Source of the DNA: Cupriavidus taiwanensis
GTDB lineage: Bacteria > Pseudomonadota > Gammaproteobacteria > Burkholderiales > Burkholderiaceae
Length of the DNA stretch: 64,000 nt
Assembly (NCBI RefSeq): GCF_900250075.1
Contig: NZ_LT977070.1
Location: 186,001 to 250,000, forward strand
Direction of reading: 5' to 3'
The notes under the pieces are model-generated. The model did no database searches. It saw nothing but the letters and a program-made list of their open reading frames with translations, and was not told the origin of the DNA. Made by a program: the position numbers and the translations under genes. Positions 54,221 to 63,261 of this stretch are shown piece by piece. Each line of letters starts with the position of its first letter. The first letter of the stretch is position 1.

Positions 54221-55060
54221 GTGATCTCATTCCGCTTGTACGCGGCCGCCACGCTGGCCGCTGCCGTTGCCGTGCTGGGCGCCGGCTGTGCGGCTCCGGG
54301 GCCGGCGCCATCGGCGCTCAGCGCCGCCTTCGCCGGCAAGCCCTACGTGCTGCTGGGCGAGGTCCACGACAACGCCATCGGCCAGCAGCAGCGGCTGGAG
54401 GCGCTGACCCGCGCGATCGAGCAAGGCTGGCGCCCGGCCATCGCCATGGAGCAGTTCGACCGCGAGCGCCAGGCCGACATCGACCGGGCCCGGCGCGAGC
54501 GCCCGCGCGATGCCGACTACCTGATCGCGCAGGCCGGCGGGGGCGCGTGGCAGTGGCCGTTGTACAAGCCGGTGGTGGCGCTGGCGCTGCACTATGACTT
54601 GCCGCTGGTCGCCGCCAACCTGTCGCGCGCCGATGCGGCCAAGATCGTGCGCGGCGGGCTCGACGGGCTGTTTTCCGCGGACGAGCGGCAGCGCCTTGGC
54701 CTGACCGGCGCGTTGCCGCCGGACCTGGTGGCGGCGCAGACCGCGGTGCTCGACCGCGGGCATTGCGGCAATTTCCCCAAGGCGATGCTGCCCGGCATGC
54801 TGGCGGCACAGGCCGCGCGCGACGCGGTGATGGCGCAGGCGTTGCGGCCTTATGCGGGTCGCGGCGCGGTGCTGATCGCGGGGAACGGGCATGTGCGGCG
54901 CGATGTGGGGGTGCCGCGCTGGCTGGGCGGTGACGCCGGGCAGGCGCTCAGCATCGGCTATGTGGAAAACGCGCCTGACAAGGGGGAGTTCGACATGGCG
55001 GTGGTGGTGCCGGCGGTCGGGCGCAAGGATCCTTGCCTGCAGGCGAAGCCGGCGGGGTGA
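54221..55060 (+). CDS. ChaN-family haem-binding lipoprotein
   Basis: The 279-residue protein begins at GTG 54221 with GGGAG at the right distance. The signal ends in a lipobox VLGAGC near residue 22. The body matches ChaN-type proteins: LLGEVHDNAIGQQQRLEAL near residues 44-62, AIAMEQFDRERQADIDRA near 75-92 and the C-terminal IAGNGHVRRDVGVPRWL near 223-239. ChaN of Campylobacter is an iron-regulated lipoprotein that binds haem as a dimer. Here it would collect or hand over haem to or from the chelatase, in the place taken by HmuY or HmuT elsewhere. It is ten bases downstream of the DUF2149 gene. Confidence 0.88.
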   Translation: MISFRLYAAATLAAAVAVLGAGCAAPGPAPSALSAAFAGKPYVLLGEVHDNAIGQQQRLEALTRAIEQGWRPAIAMEQFDRERQADIDRARRERPRDADYLIAQAGGGAWQWPLYKPVVALALHYDLPLVAANLSRADAAKIVRGGLDGLFSADERQRLGLTGALPPDLVAAQTAVLDRGHCGNFPKAMLPGMLAAQAARDAVMAQALRPYAGRGAVLIAGNGHVRRDVGVPRWLGGDAGQALSIGYVENAPDKGEFDMAVVVPAVGRKDPCLQAKPAG

Positions 55061-55413
55061 GGTGGTGTTTCAGGGCCGGCGTCTCCACGAAGTGCCGCCC
55101 TTCCACCCGTCCACTCTCCTCCATCCACGTAAACCCCACCCCGCTCTCCCCCGATTTGACAGCCTTTTGACAGTTTCCCCCGCCTAGAATCCGCCCCAAG
55201 GCCGGAAGTTCCGGCCTGACGTTCACCAAAATCCAAGAACAGTCCCGGCCAGCCCCCGCCGCGCCGGACAGGAGACAAGCCCGGTGCCGCGCTAATGCGC
55301 ACGCCCCCGGGCGCACATCCCGTCCCGCAACGCCGTGGCCGCCGGAACCCCCGGGTCGGATCGCGGCCGCCATCGACTGGCAAGCGATCACCGGTATTAC
55401 CAAGGAGACCGCC
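55061..55413. other. Intergenic region before the Tct-type operon
   Basis: This 353-bp stretch has no supported ORF. A good ribosome-binding site (AAGGAG) stands before the next gene. No strong promoter or terminator was recognised. Confidence 0.6.
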
Positions 55414-56382
55414 ATGCGCCGTACCTATTTCCGCTTCGCCCATGCCGTGATGGCATCCGCCACCGTTGCCGCCGCTGCCGTGGCCGCACCCGCCTTCGCG
55501 ATGGACAACGTCAAGGTCATGATCGGCGCCAACCCCGGCGGCGGCTTCGACCAGACCGGCCGCTCGCTGGGCGCGGCGATGATCGCCGCGGGCCAGGCCA
55601 AGGCCGCTTCGTACGACAACAAGGGCGGCGCCGGCGGCACCATCGCGCTGACGCAGTTCGTCAACACCGACAAGGGCAATCCCAACGCGCTGATGGTGGT
55701 GGGCGCGGTGATGGTCGGCGCGATCGAGACCAACAAGCCGCCGGTCACGCTGAAGAACGCCACGCCGATCGCGCGCCTGTTCGCCGACACCATGGTCATC
55801 ACCGTGCCGGCCAGCTCGCCGATCAAGTCGGTCAAGGACCTGACCACGCAACTGAAGGCCAACCCCGGCAGCGTCAGCTGGGGCGGCGGCTCCAAGGGCT
55901 CGATCGACCATATCCTGGCCGGCCTGGTCGCCAAGGAAAGCGGCGTGGATCCGAAGAAGGTCAACTACGTGCCGTTCCAGGGCGGCGGCGAAGCCTCGGC
56001 CTCTATCATGGGCGGGCACGTGACGGTGGGCATCGCCGGCGTGTCGGAGTTCCTGCCCTTTATCAAGAGCGGCAAGATGCGCGCGCTGGCGGTCACGTCC
56101 AAGGACCGCGTTGCCGATATCCCGACGCTGAAGGAGCAAGGCGTCAACGTCGAGATCTATAACTGGCGCGGCGTGTACGGCGCGCCGGGCATCACGCCCG
56201 AGCAGCGCAAGGCCATGATCGACGCGGTGGTCAAGGCCACCGAGAGCAAGGCCTGGAAGGACACGCTGCAGAAGAACGACTGGACCCCGTTCCTGCTGAC
56301 CGGGGACGAGTTCGGCAAGTTCGTCGAGAGCGAATCGACCCGCCTGGGCGGCACGCTGCGTGAACTGGGCGTGGCCAAGTAA
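55414..56382 (+). CDS. tctC: Tripartite tricarboxylate transporter substrate-binding protein (Bug/TctC)
   Basis: The 322-residue protein has a signal peptide (MRRTYFRFAHAVMASATVAA...AFA) and the Bug-family fold with VMIGANPGGGFDQTGRSLGA near residues 33-52 and DNKGGAGGTIALTQFV near 68-83. Bug proteins bind carboxylates and present them to the TctAB membrane complex. It precedes tctB and tctA with good ribosome-binding sites. The ligand is not visible. Sensor kinases of TctE type at the window ends may control it. Confidence 0.93.
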   Translation: MRRTYFRFAHAVMASATVAAAAVAAPAFAMDNVKVMIGANPGGGFDQTGRSLGAAMIAAGQAKAASYDNKGGAGGTIALTQFVNTDKGNPNALMVVGAVMVGAIETNKPPVTLKNATPIARLFADTMVITVPASSPIKSVKDLTTQLKANPGSVSWGGGSKGSIDHILAGLVAKESGVDPKKVNYVPFQGGGEASASIMGGHVTVGIAGVSEFLPFIKSGKMRALAVTSKDRVADIPTLKEQGVNVEIYNWRGVYGAPGITPEQRKAMIDAVVKATESKAWKDTLQKNDWTPFLLTGDEFGKFVESESTRLGGTLRELGVAK

Positions 56383-56630
56383 CACTGTGCTGGCGCGCAG
56401 GGCTGCAGCGCCCTGCATACCGCCTTGACGCACTCTCTCGCTTTACCTGTCGTGCCTGCCGACGCCACCGGTGATCCCGGCGGCCGGAAACACGGCGCGG
56501 GGCCCGGTGTCCACCTGCGATACCGAAGACAACAACACATGTCACTGGGCCCCGCCGCCGCGCGGGCAGCATCCGCCAGCGTCGCGCACGCCCGCCCCCG
56601 CGGCCCGGCGACCATGGCCAAGGAGTCTTC

Positions 56631-57104
56631 ATGAAACCCTCGCACCTCGCCATCGGCATCGCCGTGCTGGCGATCTCGCTGTTCTTCTTCCTCGGCCTGT
56701 CCGGCATCACCGGCGACGAGGGCTATGCGGGCCTGTCGCCGCGCTTCGTGCCTACGCTGGTGGCGATCGGCCTGGCGGTGTGCGGCGCGCTGCTGACCTG
56801 GCAGGGCGTGCGCGGCGGTTTCCGCAACATGCCGGAAGAGGATGCCGAACTGCCCAACGCGCCACACAACTTCGTCGGCTTCGTCTGGGTCGCCGCGGGC
56901 CTGGTGCTGAACATGGCGCTGATCGGCACGCTCGGCTTTGTCTTGTCGTCGACGCTGCTGATGGTCTGCGTGGCGCGCGGCTATGGCAGCCGCCGTATCG
57001 TGCGCGACGCGATCATCGGGCTGTGCATCACGGTGCCGATGTGGGCGCTGTTCGAATTCCTGCTCGGCATCAACCTGCCGCTGCTGCCCATCGCCGGCTT
57101 CTGA
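56631..57104 (+). CDS. tctB: Tripartite tricarboxylate transporter small membrane subunit TctB
   Basis: The 157-residue inner-membrane protein has four hydrophobic segments, including [20 protein letters not shown] and [19 protein letters not shown]. The TctB domain starts with [19 protein letters not shown]. It follows tctC by about 250 bp with AAGGAGTCTTC at its start codon, the same leader as tctA. It pairs with TctA to form the membrane channel. Confidence 0.9.
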   Translation: MKPSHLAIGIAVLAISLFFFLGLSGITGDEGYAGLSPRFVPTLVAIGLAVCGALLTWQGVRGGFRNMPEEDAELPNAPHNFVGFVWVAAGLVLNMALIGTLGFVLSSTLLMVCVARGYGSRRIVRDAIIGLCITVPMWALFEFLLGINLPLLPIAGF

Positions 57105-57132
57105 GCCCGCTCGTCACGCAAGGAGTCTTCGC

Positions 57133-58647
<1,515 letters not shown>

Positions 58648-58677
58648 TTCGCGTTAGCATGCGATAGTCTCTCCGGG

Positions 58678-58702
58678 GGCCCGGCGCCATGGCGCGCGGG
58701 CC
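58678..58702 (+). terminator. Probable rho-independent terminator of the tct operon
   Basis: GGCCCGGCGCC pairs with GGCGCGCGGGCC (one bulged G) and is followed by TCTTTGCTTTCC. It lies 30 bp after the tctA stop. Confidence 0.55.
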
Positions 58703-58761
58703 TCTTTGCTTTCCTTCGTCACAACAACAAGCGCCGGCGCCCCGCGCCAGGCCGCTGACCA

Positions 58762-59820
58762 ATGCCGCTTGCCGCCAACCGCTGGCTGTCCGCGCTGCCC
58801 ACGCTGGCGCTCGGGCTGGCCGCCGCCCTGCTCTGCACTCTCCTGCATACGCCGCTGCCGTGGATGATCGGGCCGCTGCTGGCGGTGGCCGCCGCGCGCA
58901 TGGCCGGCGCCGACCTGCGCGCCCCGGCGCAGGCGCGCAATGCCGGCCAATGGGTCATCGGTGCCTCGCTTGGGCTGTACTTCACGCCGGACGTGGTGGC
59001 GCGGCTGGTGGAATACCTGCCGTACATCGTCGCCGGATCGCTGTTCGCGCTGGCGCTGGGCGCGGGCGGCGCGCTGCTGCTGCGGCGGACCACCGGCGTC
59101 GCCTTCAAGACCGCGTTCTTCTCCACCGCGATCGGCGGTGCCTCGGAGATGGCCAACCTGGCCGAGCGCAACGGCGCGCGCATCGACCAGGTGGCGGCCG
59201 CGCATTCGCTGCGGGTGCTGATGGTGGTGGTGACGGTGCCGGCGATCTTCCAGTACGGCGGCATCCACGGGCTCGACCCCTATATTCCGGGCCCGCGCGT
59301 GGTCAGCGCGCCGGGGCTGGTGGCGCTGGTGGCGATCACGCTGGGTGTGGCTTTGCTGGTGAAGCGGCTGAACATGCCCAACCCGTTCGTGATCGGCACG
59401 CTGCTGGCAGCCGCGGTGCTGACCGCCTGCGGCATCGAGCTGTCGGCGATCCCCACCTGGATGAGCCGGGCCGGCCAGCTGCTGATCGGGGTGTCGCTGG
59501 GGGTGCGTTTCTCGCGCGAGTTCCTGCATACCGCGCCGCGCTTCCTGTCGGGGGTGGCGCTGTACACCGTGCTGGCGCTGGTGGTGTCGGCGCTGTTCGG
59601 CTGGGGGCTGTCGGCGCTGTCGGGCGCGCATCCGGCCACGGTGATCCTGGGCACCACGCCGGGCGGCATCGCCGAGATGTGCATCACCGCCAAGGTGCTG
59701 GAGGTCGGGGTGCCGCTGGTGACCGCCTTCCACGTGATCCGGATGGCGTTCGTGGTGCTGGCCACCGGGCCCCTGTATCATTGCCTCAAACATCGCGTCG
59801 CGCCGGAGGAGACGGAATAG
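58762..59820 (+). CDS. AbrB-family membrane protein
   Basis: The 352-residue inner-membrane protein has about eight to ten helices and an internal duplication typical of the Gram-negative AbrB-duplication family (PF05145): the first half has LHTPLPWMIGPLLAVAAAR, and the second LNMPNPFVIGTLLAAAVL. Function is uncertain; these genes often lie beside carboxylate transporters. It is separated from tctA by a probable terminator, and it is followed on the same strand by a thioesterase gene. Confidence 0.85.
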   Translation: MPLAANRWLSALPTLALGLAAALLCTLLHTPLPWMIGPLLAVAAARMAGADLRAPAQARNAGQWVIGASLGLYFTPDVVARLVEYLPYIVAGSLFALALGAGGALLLRRTTGVAFKTAFFSTAIGGASEMANLAERNGARIDQVAAAHSLRVLMVVVTVPAIFQYGGIHGLDPYIPGPRVVSAPGLVALVAITLGVALLVKRLNMPNPFVIGTLLAAAVLTACGIELSAIPTWMSRAGQLLIGVSLGVRFSREFLHTAPRFLSGVALYTVLALVVSALFGWGLSALSGAHPATVILGTTPGGIAEMCITAKVLEVGVPLVTAFHVIRMAFVVLATGPLYHCLKHRVAPEETE

Positions 59821-59870
59821 CGGTCCGCCACAGGATCGCCATGGCGCGGCCAGACAGAACAAGGAGCCTC

Positions 59871-60284
59871 ATGCCCGAAGCCCTGACCCTTGCCGACATC
59901 GACGCCACGCTCGAGCGCGTGCTGGCGCCGTGGGTGCGCCAGCTTGGTCTGCGCGCCGAAGCCGTCGATGAGCGCGGCGTGACGCTGCGCCTGCCGTTCA
60001 GCGAATCGTTCCGCCATGCGGGCGGCGTGGTCTGCGGCCAGGTGCTGATTTCCGCCGCGGATACCGCCATGATTGTTGCCGTGGCCAGCGCGCTGGGCGC
60101 GTTCCGGCCGATGACCACGGTCACCCTGACCACCAACTTCATGCGTCCGGTGATCGACGGCGACGTGCTGGTGCGCGCCAATGTGCTGCGGCTGGGCAAG
60201 ACCGTGGTGTTCGGCGAGATCGAGCTGACCGGCACCGACGGCAAGCTCGCGGTGCAGGCCACCACCACCTACGCCCTGCTCTGA
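59871..60284 (+). CDS. PaaI-like hotdog thioesterase
   Basis: The 137-residue protein has the hotdog-fold pattern HAGGVVCGQVLISAADTAMI near residues 44-63, followed by TTVTLTTNFMRPVIDGDV. This fits a PaaI/YbgC-type acyl-CoA thioesterase, though substrate is unknown. AAGGAGCCTC precedes the ATG. The gene lies between AbrB and the patatin-like gene on the same strand. Confidence 0.9.
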   Translation: MPEALTLADIDATLERVLAPWVRQLGLRAEAVDERGVTLRLPFSESFRHAGGVVCGQVLISAADTAMIVAVASALGAFRPMTTVTLTTNFMRPVIDGDVLVRANVLRLGKTVVFGEIELTGTDGKLAVQATTTYALL

Positions 60285-60301
60285 CGCGCTCCGGATCTCC
60301 C

Positions 60302-61198
60302 ATGGCTTGCGGTGACGCCAATCCCTTCGACCAGGTCGTCTTTGCCGGCGGCGGCAACCGCTGCTGGTGGCAGGCGGGCTGGTGGGACACGGTCGCGCCG
60401 GAACTGCAACTGCGTCCGCGCGTGATCGCCGCGATCTCGGCCGGCGCGGCTACCGCCTGCATGGTCTATGCGCACGACTCGCACCAGACCATGGACTATT
60501 ACCGGGCGGTGCTGGCCGACAACCGCCGCAACGTCTACTGGGGCAACCTGCTGCGCAACGAGCGCGTGTTCCCGCATTACGGCATCTACCGCACCGCGCT
60601 GCTGACCATCTTTGCCGATGGGCGCCTCGCGCACCTGCAGCAGGCGCCCGAGATCCGCATCGGCGTGGCGCATATCCCGCGCTGGAGCGGCCCGCGCCTG
60701 GCGGTGGCGGCCGGGCTGCTGGCCTACAACATCGACAAGCACGTGCTCAAGACGCTGCACCCGCGGCTGGGGCGCAAGCTGGGCTTCCGGCCCGAGTTCG
60801 TGCGCGCGCAGGACTGCGCCTCGCCCGAGCAGTTGGCCGACCTGCTGCTGCAGTCGGCGTCGACGCCGCCGTTCACGCCCGTGCTGCGCCGCGACGGGCG
60901 CCCGGTGCTGGACGGCGGACTGGTCGACAACGTGCCGGTCGACGCGCTCGACGCCGCGCCCGGCAATGTGCTGGTGCTGGTCACGCGGCTGTACCCGCGC
61001 CCGCGCCGTTTCGTGCTCGAGCAAGGCGGCCAGCGCCGCCTGTACCTGCAGCCCTCGCAGCGCGTGCCGATCTCGAGCTGGGACTACACCCGGCCCGACG
61101 CCATGACGCACGCCTACGAACTCGGCCGCCGCGACGGGGAAACTTTCCTGCGCGAGTGGCCGTCGATCCTGAATACCGAACTGCGGCCCGCTGCCTAG
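60302..61198 (+). CDS. Patatin-like phospholipase family protein
   Basis: The 298-residue protein has a patatin-like start FAGGGNRCWWQAG (oxyanion GGGxR region) near residues 14-26, a nucleophile elbow AISAGAATA near residues 44-52 and the catalytic Asp motif DGGLVDN near residues 203-209. Most patatins have GxSxG at the elbow; here the first Gly is Ala (A-I-S-A-G). Ser and Asp are both retained, so lipolytic activity is plausible. No signal peptide is seen. Confidence 0.85.
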   Translation: MACGDANPFDQVVFAGGGNRCWWQAGWWDTVAPELQLRPRVIAAISAGAATACMVYAHDSHQTMDYYRAVLADNRRNVYWGNLLRNERVFPHYGIYRTALLTIFADGRLAHLQQAPEIRIGVAHIPRWSGPRLAVAAGLLAYNIDKHVLKTLHPRLGRKLGFRPEFVRAQDCASPEQLADLLLQSASTPPFTPVLRRDGRPVLDGGLVDNVPVDALDAAPGNVLVLVTRLYPRPRRFVLEQGGQRRLYLQPSQRVPISSWDYTRPDAMTHAYELGRRDGETFLREWPSILNTELRPAA

Positions 61199-61265
61199 TT
61201 TCCGTGTTGCCGGCGCTGGCCTGATGATTGTCGATGCGGCCCGCGTGCCGCGACAGGAGGCATGG

Positions 61266-62753
61266 ATGACCAAACGCCAGACACCGCTTTCCATCGTGCA
61301 GGGAACCAGCGCGCCGCGGCGCGCCCGCGGGGTGAGCGCGGCGCCGCCGGTGCAGCAGGTGCCGCGTGCGCGCAGCGGCCGCAGCCGTCGCAACGACAAG
61401 TCGCGCGAGGCCGACCTGGTGGTGATCGGCGGCGGCTCGGCCGGCGTGGCGTGCGCGCGGCGCGCGGCCGCGCATGGCGCGCGCGTGATCCTGGTCGAGC
61501 GCGACGCGATTGGCGGCACCTGCGTCAACCGCGGCTGCGTGCCCAAGAAAATGCTGTCCTACGGGGCCTCGTGGTCGGCCATCCTGTCGGGCTGCCTGTC
61601 CCACACCGGCGGACACGAGGACTGGCGCGATGCCATCGTGCGCGTCAACGCCGAGGTCGCGCGTCTGAACGTGGGCTATACCCAGCGCCTGACCGATTCC
61701 GGCGTCGAAGTCCTGCACGGCGAGGCACGCGTCACCGGGCCGGAGGAAGTCTGCGTCGGCGACGAGACCATCCGTGCGCGCCGCATCCTGATCGCCACCG
61801 GCGCGCGCCCGCGCACGCTCGAGGTGCCGGGGGGCGACCTGGCCGCAAGCTCCGACGACGTCTTCACCTGGCAGAGCCTGCCCGCGTCAGTCGCCGTCAT
61901 CGGCGGCGGCTATATCGGCGTGGAACAGGCCTCGATCCTGTCGCGCTACGGCGTGAAGGTAGACCTGATCGTCGCCGGCGAGCGGCTGCTGCCGCATTTC
62001 GACCACGACATCGGCGCGGCGCTGGCCGACGCGCTGACCGCGCGCGGCGTGCGGCTGCACCTGAACGCGCGCGTGCACCTGCTGAGCCAGGCCAACGGCG
62101 CCGTCGAAGTCTGCTACCAGCCTACCAACGACCCGGCCCGCGCCGGCCAGACCGAGTCCGTGCGCGCGCAGGCTGCGCTGGCGGCGATCGGGCGCGTTTC
62201 CAACGTGCAGGGCCTGGGGCTGGAAGCGCTGGGCGTGGACTTCGGCGAGCGGGGCGGCATCCGCGTGGACCGCCAGTTCCGCAGCAGCGTGCGTAGCGTC
62301 TATGCGCTGGGCGATGCTATCGACGGCCTGCACCTTACCCCTGTGGCCACCGCGCAGGGGCGCTGGCTGGCTGATCGCCTGTTCGGGCGGCGCGGCGAAC
62401 GCGCCGATTTCGATTTCGTGCCGACCGCGGTGTTCTGCGAGCCCGCCATCGGTGCGGTGGGATTGACCGAAGCGCAGGCCATCGAGGCTGCCGGCAAGCC
62501 CGAGCGTATCCGTACCGTGGTGAAGCGCTTTGTCTCGCTGGAGCATCGCTTTGCCGGCACGCCGCATCAGTCGGTGTTCAAGCTGGTGCTCAATGCGCGC
62601 AGCGGGCGCGTGCTGGGGGTGCATCTGATGGATAACGCGGCGCCAGAGGTTGTGCAGGCGCTGGCGGTGGCGTTAAGGCTGGGGGTAAGGGAGTCGCATT
62701 TGCAGACGACGGTGCAGGTGCATCCTACGGTGGCGGAGGAGTTGTTTGGATAG
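61266..62753 (+). CDS. gor: Glutathione-reductase-like FAD-dependent oxidoreductase
   Basis: The 495-residue enzyme has an FAD-binding motif VVIGGGSAGVACARRAA near residues 52-68, the redox-active disulphide GGTCVNRGCVPKKM near residues 83-96, an NAD(P)-binding GGGYIGVEQASIL, and a C-terminal dimerisation domain with HPTVAEE. It should reduce glutathione disulphide using NADPH. About 48 basic, Arg- and Pro-rich residues precede the FAD domain, which is longer than normal. ATG 61266 is preceded by AGGAGG. It may be cytoplasmic; the extension is not a signal peptide. Confidence 0.88.
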   Translation: MTKRQTPLSIVQGTSAPRRARGVSAAPPVQQVPRARSGRSRRNDKSREADLVVIGGGSAGVACARRAAAHGARVILVERDAIGGTCVNRGCVPKKMLSYGASWSAILSGCLSHTGGHEDWRDAIVRVNAEVARLNVGYTQRLTDSGVEVLHGEARVTGPEEVCVGDETIRARRILIATGARPRTLEVPGGDLAASSDDVFTWQSLPASVAVIGGGYIGVEQASILSRYGVKVDLIVAGERLLPHFDHDIGAALADALTARGVRLHLNARVHLLSQANGAVEVCYQPTNDPARAGQTESVRAQAALAAIGRVSNVQGLGLEALGVDFGERGGIRVDRQFRSSVRSVYALGDAIDGLHLTPVATAQGRWLADRLFGRRGERADFDFVPTAVFCEPAIGAVGLTEAQAIEAAGKPERIRTVVKRFVSLEHRFAGTPHQSVFKLVLNARSGRVLGVHLMDNAAPEVVQALAVALRLGVRESHLQTTVQVHPTVAEELFG

Positions 62754-63261
62754 TTTCGAAAATTCAGCTCGCTCGAATGGCGTCGCTGTTGGTGACATGC
62801 TGTTGGCTGTTGAACCGCGTGGTTCCGCCCTGCTGGGCGGGTCACTTTTTGGCCGAGCGCCGAAAAGTAACCAAAAAGCGCGTTTACTGCCCTGCGGGCG
62901 GCATGTCTTATCGTAGTGTGCCTGGGGGTTTTTGTACGGGACTTTGCTTCCTCGCATAGCTAGACTGCCTGCCGCGGTGGTGCACCACGGTGGCAGGGGC
63001 GTTGAAGTGCAGGTTGAACGAGCCCAGAGCGCGGAGTGGTCCCTGCTGCGAGTCTTACCGTAGGAACGCCTTCGGCTGCTGCGCCGGCCCTATCGCGGGG
63101 CGTGGGCCCTGGCACGGAACGCGTCGCTGCGCTCGCTTGGCGCTCGAACGCGTACGCTGTCGCCGGTTTTCTCCCCTCTCCCGCCTGCGGGAGAGGGGCG
63201 GGGGTGAGGGCGGGTGCCTCCACGGAGTCGGATGTCCAGATCCATGGACCCGGTCGTAAAC
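62754..63261. other. Intergenic region with dispersed-repeat-like sequence
   Basis: This 508-bp gap lies between convergent genes and has no supported ORF. It holds an inverted segment around 62839-62880 with CACTTTTTGG and AAAAGTAACCAAAAAG, and the second copy of the CTCCCCTCTCCCGC hairpin (63161-63196). It looks like an accumulation of intergenic repeats. Confidence 0.6.
63161..63196. repeat. REP-like hairpin, copy 2
   Basis: Shares a 24-bp block with 39121-39144 (CGCCGGTTTTCTCCCCTCTC plus CCGC). The stem CCCCTCTCCCGC / GCGGGAGAGGGG is perfect here. Confidence 0.65.
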
